This document shows positions 38,205-48,978 of a stretch of 64,000 nt of DNA, in pieces. The position numbers and the translations under genes were made by a program. The notes beneath the pieces were generated by a model that searched no databases, was not told the origin of the DNA, and saw only the letters and a list, made by a program, of their open reading frames with translations. The DNA lies in the NCBI GenBank assembly GCA_034769895.1, contig JAWRYS010000976.1, forward strand, positions 1-64,000, given 5' to 3'. Each line of letters starts with the position of its first letter. Positions within the stretch are counted from its first letter, which is position 1. The stretch comes from Magicicada septendecula (lineage: Eukaryota; Arthropoda; Insecta; Hemiptera; Cicadidae).

Positions 38205-41200
38205 GCGGGGGTCACTGTGAATATTTCAGTTACTAGTTGGAATTTACAACTAATTAAATAAATTTACTATAACTACTATTTTAACATATAAATAAAAAAA
38301 GTTTTTTGTACTATATTAATATCTTTAGTCGTGTTATTTAAGCTTACAATATTAATTACCTTCACAGCACTGCAAATGCCTGCTCATCACAGACTGTGCG
38401 CAGTGACAAGTTAAGGTTTCTTAAGGTCATTATTATATTTTTTGTAAGCCCAGTTAGCTGTTGTCGCCACCAATTTTTACACATACTCATTGTGAAGTCA
38501 CTGAAAACTTATACAAACTACACTAAATGCTGAAGTATAATAGAAAATAGATCCTTAACATTTCAAAATTAATCCCAGCTGAAGTAATGCTTTTTAATCT
38601 TAGTTTACATAAAAAATTATATTTATTATATATCATTAGCAATATGAAATGATTAACACAATATTTTGCAGTTACGACAACTTTCAGTAATAAACAATTC
38701 ACAGCTACTTCTATAATAATTAAACCTAAACTTAGGCATACGTACTGCAAATAAAATGAAAAAACAAGGAAGTTCCTTTTGTTCATGATAGCATATCAGT
38801 GTCATTAAATTATTTTTTTAACAGTATGCAGGATGATAAAGGTATTCAACTGTCTTTTTATTTATTAGCCATGATTTCAAATGTTTAAAAACACTGTTTT
38901 ATATAAAACATTTTTTATATCAAAAGGCAAACAATTATAGAATCTAGAATACAAAACACAAATAAACTTATTATACCAGTACGTACATTTCCTTTTTAAC
39001 TAATGTAACATAACAAAATTATCACACTAAACATTTGAATTAATGTTACATAAATAAAAGAAAAAGTTCCATAGTGAGTGAGAAGAATAAATTGTTTAAA
39101 GATTACACTAGAAACTGTATAATTAAGTCTATAAAATGTTAATAAAAATGAAAGATAATAAAGAAAACCATTAATTAAAATAACCTACTATGAAAAAACC
39201 AGTTAAACCAGCAGTATACCCAGTAGATTGGGGAAGCAGTACAAAAAGGGAAGGACCATAAAAAAGGAAATAATCTGTCATGAAACCATTTTAATAAGGA
39301 AACTACTAATGTGATATTTGAAGAAGGGACAAAACATATCAAGATTCCAACAAAGAGACCAGAAACAGGAAGAGATATGCCAAAACAAAATGTTAGTCAT
39401 ATAATAAATACCATGAGACAAAATTGAAACCGATATAGGTAAACCCAAACAAGTTACAAGATACAATACTATAAAACACAAATTGTATATTAGTTGTAAG
39501 TGTAATATGTTAAAAAATATGTCAAAAGAGACTACCATAGTGTAGAACTCACTAAAAAGACTACCAGAGTGTAGAATCCAATAAAGTGAAGTGAGATAAC
39601 AAAATTAAGAAACTACAGAGTGTATAATGAGAAACATAGTTAAAAAATCTATGTTAAATCTTCAATGAAGTTTAAATATTATAAAAAGACTACCATGAGT
39701 GTAGAATAATAATAATAAAACCATTGGAATGAAAGACAGTCTAAGGACTGACAACATTACCAGTAATAAGAGTTTTTAAATTAGATATAAGAAAAACTAT
39801 TACATATAAAATGTTTTCTTTAATTATAGCTAAGTAAATGGTGAGAAGGACAAAAATACCAAAGGACAGTTCATAACTGAAGGTATGACTAACATTAAGG
39901 TGTTTGTTATTTATTATTAATTAGATAATATTTTAGATGTAAGGTGTAAATAGATACACGATGTTTTTTAATCACAGTTAAAGTGTTTTCAAAAGAATCA
40001 TAAATACACAAGACAGTTAGTGACTGACAGTGTTACTAGTAATAGGAGTTTTTTATTTTTTTTTTTAATTAAATTATGTCTAGGATAAGCTATTTTGTTA
40101 TCATTTTATGATACAGTAAAAAATAATAGGGATAAGATGTTTTTGTTAAAATTAGGTGATATATGGAAAATAGTTGATAATAAGATGTTTTTGTTAAAAT
40201 TAGGCATAAGATGTTCATGTTATGGTTCAATGATGTTATTAGTATAAAGAAAGTTTAGTAGATACAAGATAGTCTATTGTATTTAAAATCATGTCATTTA
40301 ATTTTCCATTGTGTAAGTCAGAGAGGCAAGTAGGGCATAAAAATGTAATAATTTTATTCAAATCAGTAAACCATGTATAATTGTACAAACAGACCAGCCA
40401 AGACACCATTTTTGTAAACACAGACTGGCCTATAAACCAAAAAAACTATCTATCAAAGAATTAATCTATGTAATAGGAATAGAATTCAATACATACAATA
40501 CAGAAATTGAAAGTATAATTAATACAGATACAGTTAAATGTTAATTATACAGATAGCAAATAGAATGACAAAAGAAAGAAAACTAACTTCTTTTGGGAAA
40601 CAGTCAAAAATAGGCTTATGATAGTAATCAAATCAGACTAAACAGCAAATTAATCAATATTGAAATGTTTTAATAACCAAATTATTAACAACAAAGTAAT
40701 TACGGAGTTATTAGGTGTATTCCAGGGAAATATTATACCGAAAAAACAAATAAAAACCTTTAAAACACTGAATTTGTACAAAATATGGGGCATACAATCG
40801 TTATGTAAAATTGTAATTTTTGGGCTTAAATGAGTTTGAAACAAACCCAGCTATATATCAAAAGATGTAAAATTAAATAATCAATATTACTGAATAGTTA
40901 GATTCATGTAAAATTAAGAAATATTTGAAATACAGTAAAAAATAAGAAAACTTGTTATGTATAGTTAGATAGTGAAACAAGTCTTAGACAGATATTTTAT
41001 AATTAAACAATATGAAGAGGAAAAAGACATACCACAAATTGCCTTAAAACGACGACGTTGCGTCTTTTAGTCTATTGTTAATCGCAAAGCTGAACAGTTG
41101 AAAAAATGTGTTAGTGAAGTATTGAAAACCAAATAATTTGTATTAAAACCAAGTGTGGTTATGTGGCGTGTAACGGAGATGAACTAACAAGTGAAATAAC

Positions 41201-41528
41201 CTTATCTATCAATGTCTAACACTTCACAAATTTCCAAAAACACAGTATAACACCATAAAAAATTAACACCAGAAATCGACAGCCATTTTGAACAATTTTT
41301 GGAACGAATTCACAGAGAACCAACACACATATTTGAACACCACACTACACAAGAGATCCATCCAGAATTCGACATCGCAGACGACGAGGGGACATTCAAC
41401 ACTATATTTTGGAACAACACCACTTCGCAGAAAAGGGAACATCGTTTTATTTCTGTGGGAGAAGATCTTCAATTCCAACGGCATCATAGCAGTTAAAATC
41501 GAGCAGACGGCGGCCATTGCTGAATTTC

Positions 41529-41572
41529 TATAAAGACGATCAGCCAGTGCTTCCTGGAGCGGAGTGACGTCA
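41529..41572 (+). promoter_or_regulatory. Putative LTR promoter: TATA box and palindromic CRE-like site
   Basis: TATAAAG at 41529-41535 lies in the GC-richer part of the LTR. TGACGTCA, the full palindromic CREB/ATF consensus, is at 41565-41572. A start site some 25-30 bp after the TATA box would make the R region begin near 41555-41560. This is inference from motif and position only. Confidence 0.5.
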
Positions 41573-41842
41573 TTTCTTCGACTTGGTTCGAAATTTAAAT
41601 AATTTCTTTCTAATTGACAATTGTAATAATAATTCTGTTCTATTTCAGATATTAACATTTAGTTTAAGAATACCTGTTAAATGTATCTTGTTCCTTGCCC
41701 TCTGACCATTTCGACTCGTTAAAAGAACCATAAATTTAAACTTGTAAAAAATATATTTGTTGATTTTTCTCACTGCCGACTGTGGCAAATATTCGCCAGT
41801 GCCTGGGACATGCGCAGTTTGACTGGCGCACAATTTTGAATG

Positions 41843-41848
41843 AATAAA
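41843..41848 (+). terminator. Putative LTR polyadenylation signal AATAAA
   Basis: AATAAA is followed by a T-rich stretch about 30 bp downstream and lies about 290 bp after the putative start site. This would give an R region ending near 41865 and a U5 of about 450 bp. Other AATAAA matches occur in this AT-rich DNA, so the choice rests on position. Confidence 0.45.
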
Positions 41849-42317
41849 CGCAAATCAGTATTCAGTTACCAGCATTGTTTTTATTTCTACCATTAATGTT
41901 ATTATTATTTTTTATTAAGAAAAAACATAATTCACATTGAGAGAATAGATATAGAAGGAAATTACAAACTCAACTAATTAATTAATTATTAATTAATTAA
42001 ATTAAATCATTCAGTCAAATTCGATACAAGCACAAGAAAAAATATTTGCAAAATTTTTAAAGTTTGATGTATTTATTATTTAACAATCAAACACATCTAG
42101 TTATAACATATTCTTGTCATCAATATCTTTATATTTTGTTTATTATTACACTTGAAATTATATTACCATTTGACTAGCCTAAACAGTGGGGCTAAAAGAA
42201 GAGCACAATACCTTTGTTATCACAAAAGCTACACAATATCTACATATATCTCTCAATATATTTCAATTATATTTATATTTTTATTTTTATTTGTAATATT
42301 TCGATTATACTACAAAT

Positions 42318-42335
42318 TGGCGTCCAACTTAAGGG
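42318..42335 (+). promoter_or_regulatory. Primer-binding site
   Basis: TGGCGTCCAACTTAAGGG starts 3 bp after the LTR end. The TGGCG(T/C)CCAAC start resembles PBSs complementary to the 3' end of tRNA-Lys-type primers (TGGCGCCCAACGTGGGGC) with mismatches. The primer tRNA is not certain. Confidence 0.7.
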
Positions 42336-42433
42336 GCTTTAAATAGGAGGTAATAGTGTTGTAAAATAAGGACGATTGTCCAATTTCCTATTTTTAGCTT
42401 GGCAACGGTCAACAGGTCGGAAGAGGGAGCGAG

Positions 42434-44695
42434 ATGCACAGGAGAGCTACATCAAGAAAAAGGGCTATGGAGGCCGAGCAGGAGATAGACATGGAAGATA
42501 AAGAGGCGACACCAGTGGAAGATGTGGAGTCGATGTTACCGCCAGCAGAACCAAACAAACCTGCACCACCGGAGGAACAGCCGGAGAAATCCACTACAAA
42601 GGAAGATACAAAATTGGATAGAATGATGGAGATGTTACTCAGAGAATTTAAAACGACCAAAGAAGAATTGGGTAATAAAATCGGAGATACCAACAAGAAA
42701 ATCGAAGAAAATAGTAAGGAAATGAAGAACGATAACCTACGATTGAAGGAGGAATTAAGAGAAAACAGTAAGAAGATGGAGGAGGAAATGAAGAATGATA
42801 ACCAACGATTGAAGGAAGAGTTGGGCAATAAAATTGGAGATACTAGCAAGAAGATGGAGGAGAAGATGGAAGCAAACAGTAAGAAGATAGAAGAGAAGAT
42901 GGAAGAAAATATTCAGAAGATGGAGGATAAAATGGAGGAAATAAAGACTGACAATAAACAGTCGAAAGAGGAATTAACCCAGATAAGCCAAAAACTGGAA
43001 GAAACCAACAAGAGGATGGAAGAAACAAATCAGAAAATGGAAAGCAATAGTCAGCAATTGAGAGAAGAATTGAAGGAGACGAACCAAGAGAACATGAACC
43101 GGTTAGACGGAAGAATGGAAATATTGAAGGAAGAATTGAGCCAGAAGATAGCTGAAAACAATGAGACAATCAGCAAGAAGGTAGAAGAGGAAATAACGGT
43201 AATTGAACAAAAGGTTACCAGAGCTGACGAAAAATGGAGTCAAACCGAACAAGAAGTACGGAGTATCAGGACAGAAATAAATACGAAGGTTAACACCATT
43301 GAAGAAACGACTAGGAAGACGTTGGAGGAAAAACTAAAGGAAACACGGGAAGACTGGGAGCGAGTGCAGGACCGATTCACAGAAAAATGTGACGGCATAG
43401 AAGCTGCTGTGACCAGTATCAACAGTCAGGTACGACAGAACCAGACAGATATAGACATATTCCATAGTCGACCGACAACCATTACCAGTTGTCCCAACAG
43501 TGAAAATCGTGAAGGGATTAACTTCAGGTTTTATAAAAATAAACCCATGGAATTCCTAGCAAGAATCGAGGAATACTTTGCCAAACACAGAGGTAATCGC
43601 TGGAGGGAGAATAAAGAGGTGCTTGACGAATCGTTCAAGGAAATAGCAGACAATTGGTGGATGGCGATAAGAGACGAGGTGACCGACTATCAACAATTCA
43701 GAAGGCTATTCAAAGCCAAATATTGGTCTGAATCAACGCAAAATATCGCCAGAGACGGGATATGTCATGGGAAGTACAACCCGTATGGGAACCAAACTTT
43801 AACGGCGTACTTTTTGGGAAAGGTGTGCGTGGCCAAACATCTAGAGCCCCGAATACCGGAAGAATGCCTGGTCAGCAAACTCTCATACCACTACGAGGAG
43901 GATATTATCAGAGCCAGACGAAACAGTCAAATAAAGACGGTGCAAGCCATGACCGAGCTTTTAGAGATGTACGAGCACGAAGACTATTACCGTCAAAGTC
44001 GCAGGAGGTATGAAAAGCCGGAACCAAGGAATAACAACAATAATTTGAATAATAATAATAATCGGCAGAATGTGGGTAATAATAATAATTATAACTCCGC
44101 AAATCGGAATAATGCCGAGTACAATTATAACCCCAGAAATAACAATAATTTGCCCCGTTTTAACAACAATAATAATAATAGTAATATTCCTCGCATAAAT
44201 AATAATAACAACAACCACAACAATAATAATAATAATAATAATAGCCGTCCACAAAATAACAACGGTTATTATAATAGTAATAGTAACTATGTTCCAAATG
44301 GTCAGAGGAACCCCAACCTTTCTAATAATAATAATTATCATGGTAATTATAACCGAAATTACCCAAGTGGAGGTAATAACCACAATTACAGGACATATCG
44401 ACCCAATGTTAACTACATCCGAGCGGAAGGCAGTGGACACAGGAGGTACCAGCCTCAACGGAGGAGCCGATACTACGAGTACGAGACCTTCCAAGGGAGC
44501 CAGGGAAGTAATAGGTACAGAGAGTACGAGCCCAGACGTAGTTCCAGCTTGGATAATCAGCGAAGACTACCTGTAACAGAAGCCCAACCAGACGATCGAG
44601 CAGAACCAAACGAAACAGCCTCAGGACTTCAAGCTGACGCTTCCAACGGCCTAATCCGTAATGAAGCGGAACATTTAAACGAACGGAGGCAGTAA
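42434..44695 (+). CDS. gag: Gag polyprotein of the LTR retrotransposon (unit 1), intact, 753 aa
   Basis: Structural protein that would assemble cytoplasmic virus-like particles. The ATG at 42434 is the first after the PBS and opens the whole frame. Residues about 40-330 are a long Glu/Lys-rich coiled coil built from repeated KMEE, LKEEL and NKIGD units. Residues about 355-500 (PMEFLARIEEYF ... WWMAIRDE ... QFRRLFKAKYW ... YFLGKV) fit a retrotransposon capsid domain. Residues about 530-645 are very Asn-rich, followed by an Arg/Tyr-rich basic tail. No CCHC zinc knuckle is present, so the basic tail may bind nucleic acid instead. The frame ends at TAA 44693-44695, just after a putative frameshift site. 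Both copies in the window encode the same protein. Confidence 0.92.
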   Translation: MHRRATSRKRAMEAEQEIDMEDKEATPVEDVESMLPPAEPNKPAPPEEQPEKSTTKEDTKLDRMMEMLLREFKTTKEELGNKIGDTNKKIEENSKEMKNDNLRLKEELRENSKKMEEEMKNDNQRLKEELGNKIGDTSKKMEEKMEANSKKIEEKMEENIQKMEDKMEEIKTDNKQSKEELTQISQKLEETNKRMEETNQKMESNSQQLREELKETNQENMNRLDGRMEILKEELSQKIAENNETISKKVEEEITVIEQKVTRADEKWSQTEQEVRSIRTEINTKVNTIEETTRKTLEEKLKETREDWERVQDRFTEKCDGIEAAVTSINSQVRQNQTDIDIFHSRPTTITSCPNSENREGINFRFYKNKPMEFLARIEEYFAKHRGNRWRENKEVLDESFKEIADNWWMAIRDEVTDYQQFRRLFKAKYWSESTQNIARDGICHGKYNPYGNQTLTAYFLGKVCVAKHLEPRIPEECLVSKLSYHYEEDIIRARRNSQIKTVQAMTELLEMYEHEDYYRQSRRRYEKPEPRNNNNNLNNNNNRQNVGNNNNYNSANRNNAEYNYNPRNNNNLPRFNNNNNNSNIPRINNNNNNHNNNNNNNNSRPQNNNGYYNSNSNYVPNGQRNPNLSNNNNYHGNYNRNYPSGGNNHNYRTYRPNVNYIRAEGSGHRRYQPQRRSRYYEYETFQGSQGSNRYREYEPRRSSSLDNQRRLPVTEAQPDDRAEPNETASGLQADASNGLIRNEAEHLNERRQ

Positions 44696-44735
44696 TAAAA
44701 TCCAATGACCCTTTACTGCTCCAATCTGCTGGGTT
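44674..44735 (+). promoter_or_regulatory. Putative -1 ribosomal frameshift signal (slippery TTTAAAC plus pseudoknot)
   Basis: TTTAAAC (44674-44680) is phased T TTA AAC in the gag frame, the canonical -1 slippery arrangement. The pol frame is open only from 44665 and gag stops at 44693, so the site sits inside the short overlap. Four bases downstream, 44685-44695 can pair with 44713-44722 (10 bp with one bulged G). Loop bases GACCC (44707-44711) can pair with GGGTT (44731-44735), giving an H-type pseudoknot. Slippage would shift translation from gag (frame 2) to pol (frame 1) as required. Confidence 0.75.
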
Positions 44736-47700
44736 TAACCAAGTAGGTATGAATTCGAAGAAAACCAGAAAAAATTTTACCATAATATACAGCAATTATT
44801 TAAAGGATATCCGTAAGGACCTATTAGAAGAAAGTGAGCTTAATATTAACAATAATGATAATGAAATAATATACATAATCGCAGAAATTGAAGGTATTTC
44901 TGTTCCTATAATGATAGACACTGGAGCCAATGTCTCCATAATAAATCGAAATGAATTGGACCGGATACAGCAGGAATGCCACAAAAACTTACCGGTACTA
45001 CCTATTAATAATATTGTACTTGTAGGAGCTACCGGCTGACAGAACAAGACCATAAGAAAGCAGGTATCCCTCAATGTCAAAAGTCAGGGCATTAGTGTGG
45101 ATATGATATTTCTTGTTGCAGCCGGATTACCTTTCAACATCATGATAGGATGTGACATATTGCGCCGAAACTCAGCAATTATCGACTTGTGCCGAGGAAA
45201 GGTATCACTCTTTGCTGAAGGTTCAACCTGGATAGCCAATTTAACTGATAACAAGACTTTAGACTCCGGACAACTTCTCGACCACCAAAATAAGGTGAAT
45301 TACTTATCAAACCACTCAACAAACAACAAGCCAGTACATCAGGATTCGGAGGAAGACCTATGGCAACAAAAGATTCAAGAGATACGTAACTTCCAGTGCC
45401 ACAATACTAACGAGCAATTAACGGAAAACCAGCTCAATCAATTGGTAGAAATATATGAGAAATATCGAGCTGTATTTTCTGACGAACCTGGAAAGATCCG
45501 GAACTACCAATGTTCCATACGATTCAGAGAACTGGTAGAATTTAACCGAAAGTCGTACCCAATAGCACAATCTTTGAAAGAAGCCGTACGCACAGAGATC
45601 CAGAATATGATCTGTAGAGATATCATCGAGAGCAGTCAATCGCCATACACAAGCCCAATTGTGGCCATACAAAAGAAAAATGGGAAGGTAAGACTTTGCC
45701 TTGACGCTCGTGAGATAAATAAGATGATAATAAACAATCGTACCTCACCTGGCGAAATTGATGAAATTTTGAAGAGGTTCCACGGAACACGATTCATTAC
45801 CACCTGGGATACGGTATGCGGCTATTAGCAAGTGGAGTTGCACCCAGCAAGCCGGCAATACATGGCGTTCATCTTCGAAGGGCGCAATTATCAGTTTAAG
45901 AGATTGCCCTTCGGGTTGGTGAATTCAGTAGCTATTTTTGTCGCCTGTATGGATCATATACTAGGACCAGAAGCGCTCCAATTCACAACTGTCTATGTTG
46001 ATGATCTCCTAATAACATCAACCAGCTGGGAGGAACACTGTTATCGTGTGGAGTATGTCTTGAAGAAGCTTGCTGAGAATAATGTCACCCTTAAACTGGA
46101 CAAGTCCAAGCTTATAGCTAAAGAAGTTCAATTCCTGGGTTTCCAGCTAAACAGTCAAGGAATAACACCATCAACAGAAAAGGTAGACGCCATACAACGA
46201 TTCCCTACACCAAAAAACAGAAGGCAACTACAATCATTTTTGGGCCTGTGTAACTATTATAGGAAGTTCCAGAATAATTATTCCGAACTAACAGCCCAGT
46301 TTCAGTACCAGTTATCGTCCAAGAATAAATGGCGATGGGGTCAAGAACAAGACGAAACCTTCAAATCAATTAAAGATAAATTTTTAGATGCAGTAATGCT
46401 CAACCATCCAGATTTTAACCGACCCTTCTTTCTAAACTGTGACGCTAGTAACATTAGCTTGGGATCAACACTGTACCAAGAAGATGAAAGTGGAAACCAT
46501 CTAGTAGTGAGCTTTGCTAGCAGAACCCTTAACCAGTGTGAGAAGAACTATAATGTGACGGAAAAAGAACTGCTAAGTGTAGTCTTTGCCTGCGGGAAGT
46601 TTCGGACGTATATCCTCGGATATCCAGTGACCGTCCGAACAGATCACAAGTCAATATCATTTCTAAGAAGATGCAAACTAAGCCATGGTAGATTGACCAG
46701 ATGGGTACTCGCCCTACAGGAATACGATATACAGTGGGAGTATGTTCCTGGAAGTAAAAATGTAGTAGCCGACGTATTGTCGAGAGTGAACCTGGAAGAA
46801 CAAACATTCGAAGGCGAAAAGGAGAGCATTTTGAAAATCTATAACATTATTAAGGACAGATCCGATTTGGAGAAGATAGTGCAGGACATCAGCAAACACC
46901 AGCAGTCCGATCCGAAGTTAAACTCTATTAAACTTCGTCTCTCCAACCAAGATGACACAATAAACAAATTTTATTGTATACATAATGGGATTTTATTCAT
47001 CAAGACATCCCTTGATGAAGAAATATGGAAAATCATGATCCCTACTACAATCGAAAAGGATATCATCCTGGACTATCACCTACGATACGGTCACATGGGA
47101 GCCATGAAGGTGATCAAGGCAATAGAAGAGAATTGTCACATAAAAAGTATCAATAGAAAAACGAGAAACTATCTTAAAACCTGTCTGATATGTCAATTGG
47201 TGAAAACCAACAATGAGAAAAAGGAAGGTATGATGATACCAATTACCTCACAAGCCAAACTGGAAAAGGTCTTTCTGGACATATGTGGTCCATTTCCCCG
47301 CGGTGGCGGACGCCATCGATACAAGTATATTATTATTATGATGGATCATTTTACAAAATTTACAAAACTATACCCTGTGAACAGAGCCACCACTCTGAAG
47401 ACTCTAGGAATAATAACAAATCATTACATTCCAGAGGTAGGAAGCCCGACATCCATAATCACCGACCATGGAACGCAATTTAAGGGTTGGCGGTGGAGAA
47501 ACACTCTGAATACATTGGGCATTAAGACATACAAGACGTCTGTCTACCACCCCAGCAGCAATCCAGCGGAGAGGGTACTGCGAGAGGTCGGAAGAATATT
47601 ATGGACTTATTGCTATAATCAACAAAAGAAGTGGCAAGAATATTTATTAGCGACTGAAGAATTCCTTAATTTGTCATATCACACCGCTATTGATACCACG

Positions 47701-48084
47701 CCATACACGGCAATGTATGAAAGACCACCTCCGAGAGAAATACAAGACATAATAGAGTTTCCCAGGAGTCAAGAATACAAATTCAATCGAATCAGATTCT
47801 ACAATAAATTGGCTGAACACCAGGAAAGGCGCAAGAACAAATATCAAAAGGCTGTTAAGAAAATAATAAACTTTGAAGTCGGAGAAAAGGTACTGCTAAA
47901 AAACAGGGAATTACCCAGTACTTTGGAAGGCATTACCAGAAAGTTATTACTGCTGTATACCGGCCCATACCTGATTATTAAAAACAATAACAACAATACG
48001 TATGTACTAAAGGATATCATTTCGAATAAAGTAAAAGGAACTTATAATCAGTTATCCATTAAAAAATATTTGGAGGACTCATAG
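44674..48084 (+). pseudogene. pol: Pol polyprotein (protease-RT-RNase H-integrase), unit 1, two in-frame stops
   Basis: One reading frame, read after -1 slippage, runs to TAG at 48082-48084 but is broken by TGA (45037-45039, in protease) and TAG (45826-45828, in RT). Protease: DTGA with Asp at 44917-44919, and an MIGCDIL..IDL strand near 45139-45192. RT: VRLCLDAREIN, motif A TWDTVCGY directly before the TAG (family members have Trp there, so TGG to TAG is likely), LPFGLVNS, and YVDD at about 45994-46005. RNase H: Asp 46441, Glu 46567, Asp 46642. Integrase: zinc motif H-x4-H-x29-C-x2-C (47077-47193), catalytic Asp 47278, Asp 47464 and Glu in NPAER 35 residues on, then a GPY motif near the C-terminus. 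No chromodomain and no env follow. Confidence 0.93.
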
Positions 48085-48115
48085 TTGTGAGTTAAAACTA
48101 TTATGAAGAAATTGT

Positions 48116-48978
48116 GAATTTTGAAAAACAAAAATTACAAAATTCAAAAATATCAGTAAGTACAACTTACACCAAATATTCGAACAATTGTGAATGATGC
48201 AAAAAGAATTTTGATAAATAGATAATTACAAAATTCAAAAATCAGTAAGCACAACTTACGCCAAGTATCAGAAAGAATATTGTGAACAAAATAAGAATTT
48301 TGAGAAGAATAAAAAATTACCAAATTCCAAAAATCAGTAAGCACAACTTACACCAAATATCTGAAAGAATATTGTAAACAAAATAAGAATTTTGAGAAAA
48401 ATAATTTCAAAATTCAAAAATCAGTAAGTACAACTTACACCAAATCATTTGAAGGACTATTATGAACGAAAAAAGAATTTTGATAAGAATATAACTACCA
48501 AATTCAAAAAATTAGTAAGAACAACTTACACCAAATATCTGAAAGAATATTGTAAACGAAATAAGAATTTTGAGAAAAATAATTACCAAATTCCAAAAAT
48601 CAGTAAGCACAACTTACACCAAATATCAGAAAGAATATTGTGAACAAAATAAGAATTTTGATAAGAATATAACTACAAAATTCCAAAAATTAGTAAGTAC
48701 AACTTACAACAAAACATTTGAAGGATTATTGTGAATAAATAAAAAGAATTTTGAACATAATAAGCTTCAAAATTCAAAAGCAATAGTAGGTACAAGCTAC
48801 ACAAATATTCAAAGACTATTATGCAAGTAAAAAGAATTTGGAGGGAGATAATAATTGTCCAAATTCAAAATAATTAGTAAGTACCACTTACTCAAACATT
48901 CAAAGACTATTATGAATGAAAAAAGAATTTTGAGGAATAATAATTTCAAAATTCAAAACAATAATAAGTACAACTTAT
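48116..48978 (+). repeat. Ten-unit tandem array with two hairpins per unit, downstream of pol (unit 1)
   Basis: The period is 87-93 bp. Each unit has hairpin A, GAATTTTG (14-18 nt loop) CAAAATTC or a variant, and hairpin B, GTAAGT-ACA-ACTTAC or a variant. Hairpin B starts at 48156, 48245, 48337, 48424, 48515, 48603, 48693, 48786, 48877 and 48964. Paired changes occur: unit 10 has ATAAGT/ACTTAT, and unit 9 has GAATTTGG/CCAAATTC. Unit 8 has a mismatch in B; units 2, 3, 5 and 6 mismatch only next to the B loop; units 3, 5 and 6 have a mismatch in A. It lies in the 3' noncoding part of the genomic RNA. A role in RNA packaging, dimerisation, export or stability is only speculation. Confidence 0.85.

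Larger units (their letters stand above)
31307..39003. repeat. Array unit, copy 5 (truncated, hAT insertion, cut by LTR element)
   Basis: Covers unit positions 1 to about 4316. It is interrupted by a 3368-bp hAT element (32880-36247) and ends where the LTR begins at 39004. The flanking base pattern is continuous with copies 1-4 until the junction. The rest of the unit (antisense LINE, CA/CT tract, hAT relic) is not seen and may lie beyond the LTR element, outside the window. Confidence 0.93.
39004..42314 (+). repeat. LTR 1 (5' LTR), 3311 bp
   Basis: Begins TGTAACATAA and ends ACTACA, so it has the short inverted ends TGTA...TACA. The right end is inferred from the PBS 3 bp downstream; the left end is fixed by the break from array sequence and by the repeat at 50039. 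The U3 part is AT-rich with nested small repeats: ACTACCAnAGTGTAGAA-like motifs at about 39530, 39560, 39611 and 39690, a GACAGT..GTAATA.GAGTTTTT segment at about 39733 and 40012, and AAGATGTTTTTGTTAAAATTAGG twice near 40134 and 40182. A GC-richer promoter-like stretch covers 41280-41860. Compared with LTR 2 and 3 it carries an extra 16 bp near 40537 and several substitutions. Confidence 0.92.

Noticed and set aside
41263..41658. 131-codon minus-strand ORF (and 81-codon plus ORF) in each LTR
   Set aside because: They span the putative promoter in the GC-richer stretch where stops are rarer. There is no domain and no sign of an extra LTR gene such as a sag- or tax-like product.
43961..44494. 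177-codon Ile/Val-rich and other Ser-rich minus-strand ORFs opposite gag
   Set aside because: They are mirror translations of the AAT (Asn) and GAA/AAG (Glu/Lys) repeats.
45037..45039. TGA as a programmed readthrough or selenocysteine codon
   Set aside because: A second, TAG, stop at a conserved Trp codon in RT makes simple mutation the better explanation; no readthrough context was evident.
48116..48978. CRISPR-like array or series of splice donors (GTAAGT)
   Set aside because: Units are continuous tandem repeats without unique spacers, and the GTAAGT is one arm of a hairpin also seen as GTAAGC, GTAAGA and GTAGGT. The context is a eukaryotic retroelement.
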